From contig NZ_JAQFIL010000001.1 in the NCBI RefSeq assembly GCF_029504655.1, positions 3,663,001 through 3,727,000 on the forward strand: 64,000 bases of DNA. Reading direction: 5' to 3'. The translations under genes were made by a program, and so were the position numbers. Position 1 is the stretch's first letter. Each line of letters opens with the position of its first letter. The notes below the pieces were generated by a model, which was not told the DNA's origin, made no database searches, and worked only from the letters and a program-made list of their open reading frames with translations. The stretch comes from Catalinimonas alkaloidigena (GTDB lineage: Bacteria > Bacteroidota > Bacteroidia > Cytophagales > Cyclobacteriaceae). Below are positions 7,671 to 16,293 of the stretch, one piece after another.

Positions 7671-7824
7671 TGTTAAGTTTGTTGATTTTATTTGAAGTAG
7701 TGTTCTGCTAATCATCTGCTTTTTCACTAACCAGCCCTGTTAGTTTTTTATTTGAATATGGTCCACTATAGGCATGAGGGAGGGACTCAGCGAGCACTGG
7801 TATTTACTAAAAACTCAAAGTATC

Positions 7825-7974
7825 ATGAAAACTCCATACGAAAAGACATTTAAATACGGATTTCAACGTCTACTATTCGGCAAGACCAAAAAAAAGGTTC
7901 GTAATTTTTATGCAATACTTATCCTGCTATACATTTTTATCTACCTGCTAATTGAAAGTATTATACTGTTGTAA
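7825..7974 (+). CDS. Small membrane protein, 49 aa
   Basis: From the ATG at 7825 the protein is MKTPYEKTFKYGFQRLLFG, a lysine-rich stretch KTKKKVRN, and a single hydrophobic segment of about 22 residues (FYAILILLYIFIYLLIESII) at the end. The positive-inside rule predicts a cytoplasmic N-terminus and a C-terminal membrane anchor. An upstream in-frame ATG at 7774 is possible but adds a polar extension unlike the rest. No family recognised; a promoter-like TATCTTTG lies about 150 bases upstream. The composition supports a real peptide, but there is no independent evidence of expression. Confidence 0.4.
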   Translation: MKTPYEKTFKYGFQRLLFGKTKKKVRNFYAILILLYIFIYLLIESIILL

Positions 7975-7987
7975 ATAAATGATTCAT

Positions 7988-8197
7988 TTACATGAGGTAT
8001 AGGTAGTTTTTTCGGTAAATAGTCTTACGTCCTTTTGTATGTATTGACATAGACATAATAAAATGCAGGGGCTTACTTTTCTTACCGTACTCTTTTAACA
8101 TTACTTCCGACAAGGCCGAATCTGTTGCTACATATAGTCTGAGAAAGGAAAAAAAACCAGTGTCGCTCTTAGCATCTGTTAATTCCCAAATAAGCAT
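7988..8197 (-). CDS. Unrecognised small open frame
   Basis: A 69-residue frame convergent with the small membrane protein at 7825-7974. It has a polar, basic C-terminal half (SIHTKGRKTIYRKNYLYLM) and no recognisable domain, signal or membrane segment. It could be the C-terminal remnant of a longer protein or a chance frame. Confidence 0.22.
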   Translation of the reverse strand: MLIWELTDAKSDTGFFSFLRLYVATDSALSEVMLKEYGKKSKPLHFIMSMSIHTKGRKTIYRKNYLYLM

Positions 8198-8346
8198 GCG
8201 ATTCTGGAAATTAAAATATCATAATTTATCTGGAGAAGAAGGGTTATGGGAAGTGAAAACGTCAGCCTTATTTTTTTTTAATCATTGGGTTTTCATATTC
8301 TTAGAACTTTTAATAGTCCTTATAATCTGAGCATCATTTTAAGGGA

Positions 8347-8387
8347 ACAAATGGCTTTGCTTTTACAATTTAAGCAAAGCCATTTGT
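8347..8387 (-). terminator. Terminator behind the first SusC/SusD operon
   Basis: ACAAATGGCTTTGCTT and AAGCAAAGCCATTTGT form a perfect 16-base stem with a nine-base loop, about 50 bases after the SusD stop. The U-run on the minus strand is weak, but the stem is strong and well placed. Confidence 0.75.
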
Positions 8388-8437
8388 ACAATTGATGTTA
8401 TTTTCTGAAGAGGCCATCGGAAAAAAGCAAATGCTCT

Positions 8438-9883
8438 CTAATAGCCATCATTCTGAATTAAATTCGGGTTTCTTTCAATTTCCGTGATCGGAATAGGATA
8501 GCGTACATGAAAATCCTGAGCAGACTTTCCCCTCTCAATGGCCATTTCTATGAATACCCCGTGTCTTATCAAATCCTGCCTTCTGAGTGCCTCAGTATGA
8601 AATTCACGACCTCTTTCAGCCAGAAGAAACTGCTTAAATTCCTGAGCACTACTAAAATCGTCTACCAGAAATGTCTCCACACCGGCCGCATCTCTGATCA
8701 TATTCAGCAAATCAACGGATTCCTGATTCAGGCCGTTCAACTCATTCAATGCCTCTGACCGGCATAAAAGTACATCGGCGTACCTGAAAAAAGGAAAGTC
8801 ATCTGAAGACCGGCTCGCATCCTGGTTGGGGTACTCAGGATATTTAAGGCTTCGGGCATTGTCTTCACCTAATACAATAGTATCACCATCAGCATTTACA
8901 AATTCAAACAGGAACGCATCAAGCCTTTCGTCTTCCGGTTCGAAAGTATCAATAAAAGCCGAGCGTATTTTATATTCAGCGGCAAATATCTGCCTGGGAG
9001 GATATTGCCACTGATAACCTCTTGGCACTACGTGGCTTAGCCATCCATCTCCAGTGTCATTATTTGGCGTATTAGACATAACCGAAACGAAAATAAATTC
9101 ATTATCACGCTGGTTGTCAGGACTAAACAGCTCGGTCCTGTTCCCTTCTACAAAAAGATCATAAATACCCAAATTCATAACTTCCAGGGCTGTTGCAGCT
9201 GCATTATCCCAGTCTCTTATCATCATGTACAGCTTGGTTAAGGCCGTTAAAGCAGCTCCTTTTGTGGGGCGTCCATACTGATCTCTGGGCGGTGTCAAAG
9301 GCAGCACCTCAGCCGCATCCCTGAATTCTGATACCATAAAATCAATCATCTCCTGCTCGCTTGCTCTTGCCGGACGGTCGGTCACCTCGGTTACGCTGGT
9401 GGTGACTAAGGGTACGGGACCAAACTTATCATACAAGAGGAAATAGTTGAATGCTCTTAAAAAGACAGCCTCAGCTCTTATTTCAGCTTTCCTCTGTTCG
9501 TCACCGGTAATAGGGTCAAGATTATCAAGTACTACGTTCGCTTTAAAAATCCCGCGATATCTCCGTTCCCAATCATCTCTTAACCACTGGTGTGAACTAG
9601 TCCAGACAAACTCTTCAATGGGTTCATTGAAAGTAAATATACCTCCACTCCTTTCCAGATGAATATCGGTACATACCTCCTGAAGGGTAACCGCATCTCG
9701 GGTAATATCACTATACCTCAACTCGCCATAGATGGCATTGAGGGTTATTTCTGCATCCTCCAGTCTATTAAAAAAGTCCGAAGGCTGTAAGGCAGTATAG
9801 GTTTTTTCTTCCAGTAAATCTTCGCAGGAAGTCGCGAAGCACAACACCATAATCGTAAATAAAAGTATTGTATATTTTTTCAT
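8438..9883 (-). CDS. SusD-like outer-membrane glycan-binding lipoprotein
   Basis: A RagB/SusD family lipoprotein of 481 residues. The start at ATG 9881-9883 gives MKKYTILLFTIMVLCFATSC: a lipoprotein signal with the lipidated cysteine at residue 20 followed by acidic residues (EDLLEE) as in surface-exposed SusD proteins. The N-terminal half has the TPR-like helices (LNAIYGELRY, AEAVFLRAFNYFLLYDKFGPVPLV), and the C-terminal part the SusD domain with FPFFRYADVLLCRSEALNEL and the terminal ITEIERNPNLIQNDGY. SusD caps the SusC channel and presents oligosaccharides to it. It starts 10 bases after the susC stop, so the two are cotranscribed, and a strong hairpin terminator follows. The substrate cannot be read from the sequence. 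Confidence 0.95.
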   Translation of the reverse strand: MKKYTILLFTIMVLCFATSCEDLLEEKTYTALQPSDFFNRLEDAEITLNAIYGELRYSDITRDAVTLQEVCTDIHLERSGGIFTFNEPIEEFVWTSSHQWLRDDWERRYRGIFKANVVLDNLDPITGDEQRKAEIRAEAVFLRAFNYFLLYDKFGPVPLVTTSVTEVTDRPARASEQEMIDFMVSEFRDAAEVLPLTPPRDQYGRPTKGAALTALTKLYMMIRDWDNAAATALEVMNLGIYDLFVEGNRTELFSPDNQRDNEFIFVSVMSNTPNNDTGDGWLSHVVPRGYQWQYPPRQIFAAEYKIRSAFIDTFEPEDERLDAFLFEFVNADGDTIVLGEDNARSLKYPEYPNQDASRSSDDFPFFRYADVLLCRSEALNELNGLNQESVDLLNMIRDAAGVETFLVDDFSSAQEFKQFLLAERGREFHTEALRRQDLIRHGVFIEMAIERGKSAQDFHVRYPIPITEIERNPNLIQNDGY

Positions 9884-9893
9884 GGTTTCAAAA

Positions 9894-12800
9894 TTAAAAT
9901 TTGACATCAATTCCGATTGAATAGGTTCTTGCCAGCGGATAGGCAGTATAATCAACCACAGTATTTGAAGCTCCAAGTACATTAATATCTGGATTATAGC
10001 CCCGATAATCGGTAATTGTAAGCAGGTTTTGCCCTGCCAGATAAACCGTTACACCTGATATGTTTTTGTTTTCCAGTCCTGGAAAAGCATAGGCTACTCT
10101 GAAGTTCCTCAAACGTAAAAAAGAAGCATCTTCAATCACCCTACTGTTAAAATCAAAGGGACGGGAAGGGCTGATGAAGGACGGGACATCGCTATCACTA
10201 TTGGTAGGAGTCCATCTATCCAGTACGTAGCGTTGCCGGTTCCTCAGGTCGTCAATGGGGTTCTCTGAGTCAATATTGGTGACATTAGCCAGCTCATATC
10301 CAAACCTGCCTTCAAAGAAGAATTCCAGTTGAAAGCCTTTGTACCTGAACACATTATTTAGACCGAGGGTAAGATCGGGAAAAGGATCACCCAATACTGT
10401 GCGATCTTCAGGCGTAATTTCTCCATCTCCGTCGACATCTCTGAATTTTCTTCCGCCCACATATGAATTAGCCTGAGTGGGAGAGTTGCTAATATCGCTC
10501 TCTGACTGAAATACACCAGCATACTCATAGCCAAAATAAGAATTCATAGGCACACCTGATTGAAGCAAAGTGAAATCATTAAGAAATCTGACCCCACCCT
10601 GAAGGATACGAGGAAGTTCCCCCAGACTAACCACCTGGTTGTTCAGTGTAGCAAAATTAAAATTGGTAGTCCAGGATAAGTCTCCGGTCAGGTTTCTTGA
10701 AACAACATTAAATTCAAAACCGCTGTTTTCGGTATCACCTACGTTTTGAAGAGAGGTACCGAAACCGGTAGTAGTGGGCACAGGCAGCGCAAGCAACAAG
10801 TCTCGCGTTGTATTTTTAAAGTATTCAATGGATCCGCTGATACGGCCTTCCATAAAAGTCATGTCCATCCCGATGTTGAAAGATCGGGTCGTCTCCCACT
10901 TGAGGTCAGGATTGGCTAACTGAATGGGAGCAATAGACTCGTATTCTATACCGTCCAGTACAGCTACCGGACCTCTACCCAGCAGAATTTGGGAATTACC
11001 GTTTCCGATTTCCTGATTTCCACTTATTCCGATACTCGCCCTAAGTTTAAGATCTTCAATGAATTCAGTTTCAGGAAAAAAAGATTCATTTGAGATACGC
11101 CAGGCTAAGGCACCGGAAGGAAAATATGCCACTTTATTGTTTTCACCGAAACGGGAAGAGCCATCTGCCCTGAACGTACCCGTCAGCAAATATTTATCCA
11201 GTATGTTATAATTTAACCTTGCAAAACCTGAAACGATGGTATTCTCCTGCTTATTAGAACCCACCAGATTCTGTGATGCCTCACCTGCCCCTAAATTGTT
11301 TGATCCGAAGGCCGTACTTGAGAAATTTTGTGAAGAAGCAGAAAAGTCATTGTTGACGAATTGCTGGTAGCCAAAGCCACCTAATAGCGATAACCTATGA
11401 TTTTCCCCCAGTTCCGGGTCATATTGAGAAGTAAACTCAATCAGATAATCGGTATTATCACTAAAGCTTTTAATAGCCTGCCCTTCGTTAAGTTGTCCAA
11501 TAAGCGTTCTTGTATCAAAAAATAAATCTCCTTCAGTATTCCTCCGACTGTATCCAAAATTAACCCTTGCATTCAAATTACTGAGAATTTTATAGTCAAT
11601 GTAAGTATTTCCGAACATGCGGATAGTATTATCAAAATCATCTATCGTGTTGGCTTGCCCAACAGGATTACTTAAATCCTGCAAACTAAAGGCATACTCT
11701 CCATTCTCATCATATATCGGATCGGTAGGAGGTAACTGTAATGCTGCTCCCACTACACCGGCACCAACATTTACGCCGAGACCGATACGCGCTGATTGTT
11801 TGTTTTCAATGCTATTATTAAAATTAATGCCCACATCTATTTTGTCACTAATCGAGTGTATCAGGTTGATTCGTCCTGAAAATCTATTGAAACTGCTGCT
11901 GAGGATTACTCCTTTTTGATTAAAATAACCGAGAGACAAATAATACTGAGTGTCTTTAGAACCTCCGGAGAAAGAAAGCCGGTGATCCTGCACATTGCCG
12001 GAACGTAATACTTCCTCCTGCCAGTTTGTGCCATTGCCAATAGCACTAATATCTTCCGGGCTAAAAGGTATTGGATCGCCTCTATCACTAAACAGGTCAT
12101 TGTAAAACGCCATATATTCCTGGGCATTCATCATGTCTAGCATTTTAGTAGGTTCCTGCAAGCCTACTGAGACATTGTAATTGACTAGCAGGGGAGACTC
12201 TCTTTTGCCCTGCTTGGTAGTAATAATCACTACACCATTTGACCCTCTTGCCCCGTAGATGGCTGTAGCTGAAGCATCTTTCAGCACCTCAACTGACTCT
12301 ATATCAGAGGGATTTAATGAATTCAAAGGATTGGTGCCCGGTAAGCCATCTACCACGTATAATGGTTCGTTTCCGGCGGTAATAGAATTTGTTCCTCGTA
12401 TCCTAACCGAAAATCCACCACCAGGCTCAGCATTTGTTTGGGTTATTCGAACACCTGCCACTCTTCCCTGTAAAGCCTGGTCTACCGAAGTCTGGGCAAC
12501 AGTGTTTAGTTCCTCACCACTCACTGAACCCACTGAGCCAGTTAGGTCGCTTCTCTTTACAGTACCATATCCAACCACGACCACTTCGGAAAGTGCCTGC
12601 ACATCGGCAGCCAAAGCGAGGTCAATAGTGCTACGCCCATCAATCTTGACCTCCCGGGTTTGATAGCCTACGGATGAAAAGACCAGCGTCTGGGTTTCAT
12701 CGGGTACGGTCAGGCTGTATCTCCCTTCAATATCGGTGATGGTACCGATGGTGGTACCTTTGGCCAGAATATTGACGCCAGGGAGTCCGCTCCCATTCTC

Positions 12801-13310
12801 TGCATCCGTTACAGTACCGGAGATCGTTTGCTCCACCACCATTATCGGTGGGGCATTACGCTGGGTTAAACTGAGCCAGGGCTGGCTGTCACTGCTCTTA
12901 CTGCGGATATCAGTATTTTCAATGAAATTCACCTCCTGATCTCTGTTAGCACGGTAGATCACGTAGTTCCTGTCACCGGATTTGCGGTAGTTCAGGTCAA
13001 GCTGCTCAAGGTATCCTTGCAGCACCTCTTCCAAGTCAGCTCCTTTTGGGTGCTTGATAATCTGTACCTGCTGATTTTCAATTTGATTGATATCGTAGGT
13101 AAAATACACCTTGTGAAGAACTTGAAGGTGTTCCAGTACATTACTGAGTGTCTTAGTTCGCTTCAGTTCTTTATCGTTTCCGGCAGAAACGATAACACTA
13201 TTGGCAAGACCGAAGCCGGCAGCCTGGTGTAGAGGCAGGGCAGCGAAAAAAGTACTGGCGATTGTCAGCAACCACACCAGCCTCGCAACTAATTTGAGTT
13301 TGTTTTTCAT
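9894..13310 (-). CDS. SusC-like TonB-dependent transporter with STN domain
   Basis: An outer-membrane SusC/RagA transporter of 1138 residues. After a signal peptide (about 1-35) comes an STN (secretin/TonB short N-terminal) domain at about 55-120 (VYFTYDINQIENQQVQIIKH, then LNYRKSGDRNYVIYR), a carboxypeptidase D-like domain at about 163-235 (ISGTVTDAENGSGLPGVNIL), the plug with VVVGYGTVKRSDLTGSVGSV and IRGTNSITAGNEPLYVVDG, and a 22-stranded barrel ending TYSIGIDVKF. It imports glycans with energy from TonB/ExbBD. The STN domain normally signals to a FecR-type anti-sigma factor, but no such gene or ECF sigma factor is in the window. It is the first gene of the operon with the SusD at 8438. Confidence 0.95.
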   Translation of the reverse strand: MKNKLKLVARLVWLLTIASTFFAALPLHQAAGFGLANSVIVSAGNDKELKRTKTLSNVLEHLQVLHKVYFTYDINQIENQQVQIIKHPKGADLEEVLQGYLEQLDLNYRKSGDRNYVIYRANRDQEVNFIENTDIRSKSSDSQPWLSLTQRNAPPIMVVEQTISGTVTDAENGSGLPGVNILAKGTTIGTITDIEGRYSLTVPDETQTLVFSSVGYQTREVKIDGRSTIDLALAADVQALSEVVVVGYGTVKRSDLTGSVGSVSGEELNTVAQTSVDQALQGRVAGVRITQTNAEPGGGFSVRIRGTNSITAGNEPLYVVDGLPGTNPLNSLNPSDIESVEVLKDASATAIYGARGSNGVVIITTKQGKRESPLLVNYNVSVGLQEPTKMLDMMNAQEYMAFYNDLFSDRGDPIPFSPEDISAIGNGTNWQEEVLRSGNVQDHRLSFSGGSKDTQYYLSLGYFNQKGVILSSSFNRFSGRINLIHSISDKIDVGINFNNSIENKQSARIGLGVNVGAGVVGAALQLPPTDPIYDENGEYAFSLQDLSNPVGQANTIDDFDNTIRMFGNTYIDYKILSNLNARVNFGYSRRNTEGDLFFDTRTLIGQLNEGQAIKSFSDNTDYLIEFTSQYDPELGENHRLSLLGGFGYQQFVNNDFSASSQNFSSTAFGSNNLGAGEASQNLVGSNKQENTIVSGFARLNYNILDKYLLTGTFRADGSSRFGENNKVAYFPSGALAWRISNESFFPETEFIEDLKLRASIGISGNQEIGNGNSQILLGRGPVAVLDGIEYESIAPIQLANPDLKWETTRSFNIGMDMTFMEGRISGSIEYFKNTTRDLLLALPVPTTTGFGTSLQNVGDTENSGFEFNVVSRNLTGDLSWTTNFNFATLNNQVVSLGELPRILQGGVRFLNDFTLLQSGVPMNSYFGYEYAGVFQSESDISNSPTQANSYVGGRKFRDVDGDGEITPEDRTVLGDPFPDLTLGLNNVFRYKGFQLEFFFEGRFGYELANVTNIDSENPIDDLRNRQRYVLDRWTPTNSDSDVPSFISPSRPFDFNSRVIEDASFLRLRNFRVAYAFPGLENKNISGVTVYLAGQNLLTITDYRGYNPDINVLGASNTVVDYTAYPLARTYSIGIDVKF

Positions 13311-13320
13311 AAGAATGAGT

Positions 13321-13399
13321 CGTTTAGGTTGAGTATTCGTAAAAATGATTGAATAGCATTTACTTAAGAATTGTCATATTGTCATTTCGTTTAGGTTGA
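13321..13399. repeat. 12-bp direct repeat upstream of the first susC
   Basis: CGTTTAGGTTGA occurs at 13321-13332 and again at 13388-13399, 67 bases apart, directly upstream of the susC start at 13310. A partial copy (CGTTTTAGGTT) precedes the second susD/susC junction. It may be a regulator site; it may also be chance. Confidence 0.3.
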
Positions 13400-14339
13400 A
13401 CATATAAAATCAGTACCGGGCTTTCTAACTCCCCTTCCTGTTGATAGTAAGGAAGTGTGACAGGCTAGCAGTTTTTGATAGGGCTGGGCCCAGAAAGGCT
13501 TACTATGCTTGTACTTTCGTATTATACGCGCCCTTTGCCCTTATACTTCCAAGGCCGATGATCGCTTTGGTATGTTGGTAGATGGGAGTAGTGAAACCAG
13601 CCCCACCCCCAGCATGGCGAGGAAGCATTGCAAGTCCTCTTAAAGAGGCCAATGAAGTCTTATTAAGTTTCCATCTGGATTTACTTTTTGCTTGATTAGT
13701 GATTCGTTGATTATTTCTCAATTTTAGAGTAGTTTATTGAAAAAGCTGTATCTAAAATTTACTATGTAGTCAATGCTGAAGAAAGGCTTGAAGTATTATA
13801 TTACAAACAATAATATTAAATGAAGAGATTTGAATGATTTAATTTGACCAACACACTTAAATAAAATTAAAAGTCTGCAAAAACAGATAAATTAGCTTGC
13901 CTATTCAGTCGCAAAAATCCTGGTTTATAACAGATTTGATAGCCTTCCTTCATCCAGACTGATTGTATCAATTAGCTCAGAGCTAAGGAGGTCAATTGGT
14001 GACTATGAAATCCCCATTGAGAGCTTCGGCATAATTTAAATTGCTGTGTCAAATTATCAACTACTTTCTCTAATTCGGCTTGCCCCCCAGTACTAACGGC
14101 CAACTTAAACTTTTCTGTAGATAGTACTTCCATAACCAGTGACATGTTGATAATGCGGGAACAACCTGAATTAGACTTTTGGCATCAATGACTGGAGGCT
14201 TTAGTTGTTAAAGGCAGGCTTTATTTGTATTGCTCATGCAAACAAGAGCTTCTTGGGTCCAGCCGTACTGCTTATCTTTTGGCAAAACAAGCAGATATGG
14301 TCTCTATCAGGCCTTTTCTATACTATTGGTTGCGCTACC
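13400..14339. other. Long intergenic stretch with a possible small frame
   Basis: No convincing gene. A 57-residue minus-strand frame at 13972-14145 (MSLVMEVLSTEKFKLAVSTG, then ELEKVVDNLTQQFKL) has protein-like composition but no recognised family. The rest has scattered stops in all frames and looks decayed, in line with the sulfatase relic to its right. Confidence 0.4.
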
Positions 14340-14560
14340 ACATCACATCATTGTCAACAGGCTTAACGACTGGCAGTTCAGGCAGGGTAAGCACTATAAA
14401 TCCTTTTGAATTTGAGTTTTTCTGAAGCCATACGATCCGAAAGGAGCATTGTAGCAGTAGCTGCCTATATTCCAGTAAAACCCAGATCATTACTAACAAC
14501 CACAATGATATTAGGTGGATCAGTAGATGGTTGGATATGTTCACGTTAACACCCTATGAA
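14340..14560 (-). pseudogene. Sulfatase N-terminal relic
   Basis: Read on the minus strand, pieces in three frames make up the start of a type I sulfatase: PPNIIVVVSNDLGFTGI (the metal-binding N-terminus, where the family has PNI.....DDLG), GSYCYNAPF, then DRMASEKLKFKRIYSAYPA followed by TASR. The last block is the active-site region CxASR, but its cysteine codon is TGA (14378-14380). Further stops and frame changes follow. It sits between two SusC/SusD pairs, so a sulfated-polysaccharide locus may once have been complete here. It cannot make a functional enzyme. Confidence 0.6.
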
Positions 14561-14650
14561 CTAAACAAAACAAACGATGAAACAAATACTATTTTCAGCA
14601 TTGGAAATGGATGTGTGATGAAAAATAACAGCGCTGATAAGTGTAGATAG

Positions 14651-14681
14651 AATGTGCCCACACTTTGTATGCAGGCACATT
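14651..14681 (-). terminator. Hairpin behind the second SusC/SusD operon
   Basis: AATGTGCC (14651-14658) and GGCACATT (14674-14681) form a perfect eight-base stem 14 bases after the SusD stop on the minus strand. No long U-run follows, so it may be a weak or factor-assisted terminator. Confidence 0.5.
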
Positions 14682-14694
14682 TTGAGGTTAATCA

Positions 14695-16275
14695 TTACCA
14701 GTTAGGGTTTTGGCTTAGATTAGGATTGAGTTCTCTTTCTCTTTGCGGAATTGCCCAGAGATAATCTCTTTCTGCATTAAAATTACGATCTACTCCGGTT
14801 AATTCTACCTGTTTTACTTGTCCGTCTTCTACATAACGCATCCCTTTGGGTATGCCCTGCATCACTTCATCAGCAATTTGCCACCTGCGAATATCAAAAA
14901 GCCTCAAGCCCTCAAAAGCCAATTCTACTGCTCTCTCTTTTCTTACAGCTTCCCGCATTTCTGACTGGCTAGAAGCTTCACTCTGCGTAAGGAGAGGCAT
15001 TTCTACTCCGGGACGCTGGCGTACTGTATTGATGGCATCATAAACAGACTGGTCAATTTCTCCCAACTCAATTTTAGCTTCAGCATATGTAAGCAAAACT
15101 TCTGCATAACGAAGGATAATGATATTCAGTCCAGAGTTGGAAGGATTCTCAAAATCTTCTTCATCCACATATTTACGAACATTAAAACCTGTGGAAGTGG
15201 CATATACTGTTTCACCTACTGGATCTGAACCTCCTCCTCCGGGAGTAGGATCATAAATATCTCCATCAGGAAGCTCAATACCTTTTACAAAAATAGAATA
15301 CTTCAGGCGAGGGTCCCGGTTTTCATAGGGGTTGAAGGGGTCAAATCCACTACCCGCCTCATCTATTGCTTTACCATTTGACATCTCATACATATCTACC
15401 ATTTTTGAGGTAGGCACATACTGACTGCCATTACTACCCCCAATCTGACTCCAGGGTGCTAAAACAGTGTATATATTATGTGTGTTGATTCCCCCTGCAT
15501 ATTGCCTGTCTAAAATAACTTCTTCATTCCCTTCACCTTCATACTGAAACATATCATAATAGGAAGAATATAAGCTATAAACACCGCTATCCATAACTCT
15601 GCTGGCAGCTTCGGCTGCTTCATCAAATCTTCCTGCAAACAACATGGCACGGGCCTTCAGCGCATTGGCTGCACCTTTACTTACCCTGGCACCATTTTCT
15701 AATGGAAGCCACTCTGCAGCCTGATCTAATTCTTCAGCAATAAAATTCCAGATCTCAGCCACCGGGGTACGATCTACTGTACGACCTTCTTCTATACCGA
15801 TTCCAGTAGTGATCAGGGGTACGTCACCGTACAGCATAGCCAACTTTATATAATGATAAGCGCGGATAGTCATTACTTCCCCTTTCAGGCGGTTGATGAC
15901 TTCAGGATCTGCATTTTCTACCCGATCTACATTATCCATAAAATCATTTGTTCTGCGAATCGCAGTATAGGCTGCATCCCATTCATTTAAAAACCTACCA
16001 TTATCGGCAGCAATTAAACCTCTCTCTATCTCCAGATCTGAAGAAAAAGGCCTGTTGGAATGTAATAAGTCCGTTATTCCATCATATGTGACCAGATTCA
16101 ATCCGTCAAGGGTTGGATACACAGCGTTGGCGGCAAATTCAGCATCACTTTCAGTTTCCCAGAAAATATCAGAAGATACCCTGTCATTAGGAATGGTTTC
16201 CAATAAATCTGGCTGACAACCTAGGGTTAAGAGTAAGATAAATAAGTTTGAAAATATATATTTGATATGTAACAT
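14695..16275 (-). CDS. SusD-like outer-membrane glycan-binding lipoprotein
   Basis: A second RagB/SusD family lipoprotein, 526 residues. MLHIKYIFSNLFILLLTLGC is a lipoprotein signal with the lipidated cysteine at residue 20. The helical TPR-like core (AEFAANAVYPTLDGL, MTIRAYHYIKLAMLYGDVPL) and the C-terminal SusD part (NIIILRYAEVLLTYAEAKIELGE, ERAVELAFEGLRLFDIRRW, ending RERELNPNLSQNPNW) are complete. It starts 18 bases behind the susC stop and works with that transporter at the cell surface. It differs clearly from the first SusD, so the two pairs probably handle different glycans. The substrate is unknown. Confidence 0.95.
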   Translation of the reverse strand: MLHIKYIFSNLFILLLTLGCQPDLLETIPNDRVSSDIFWETESDAEFAANAVYPTLDGLNLVTYDGITDLLHSNRPFSSDLEIERGLIAADNGRFLNEWDAAYTAIRRTNDFMDNVDRVENADPEVINRLKGEVMTIRAYHYIKLAMLYGDVPLITTGIGIEEGRTVDRTPVAEIWNFIAEELDQAAEWLPLENGARVSKGAANALKARAMLFAGRFDEAAEAASRVMDSGVYSLYSSYYDMFQYEGEGNEEVILDRQYAGGINTHNIYTVLAPWSQIGGSNGSQYVPTSKMVDMYEMSNGKAIDEAGSGFDPFNPYENRDPRLKYSIFVKGIELPDGDIYDPTPGGGGSDPVGETVYATSTGFNVRKYVDEEDFENPSNSGLNIIILRYAEVLLTYAEAKIELGEIDQSVYDAINTVRQRPGVEMPLLTQSEASSQSEMREAVRKERAVELAFEGLRLFDIRRWQIADEVMQGIPKGMRYVEDGQVKQVELTGVDRNFNAERDYLWAIPQRERELNPNLSQNPNW

Positions 16276-16293
16276 AACTAATCTCGTTTTAGG

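Larger units (their letters stand above)
6652..7790. repeat. 13-bp inverted repeat bounding a 1.1-kb segment
   Basis: CTGAGTCCCTCCC at 6652-6664 is the exact complement of GGGAGGGACTCAG at 7778-7790. The segment between has only weak, unrecognised open frames and a promoter-like sequence near its right end. It could be a decayed or non-autonomous mobile element, but there is no recognisable transposase and the match does not extend beyond 13 bases. Confidence 0.3.

Noticed and set aside
13503..13721. 72-residue minus-strand frame between the two SusC/SusD loci
   Set aside because: Low-complexity composition, no domain, no upstream signals; not enough to call a gene.
14378..14380. TGA at the sulfatase cysteine position read as selenocysteine
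   Set aside because: The fragment has several other stops and frame changes and no SECIS-like hairpin was seen; it is a relic.
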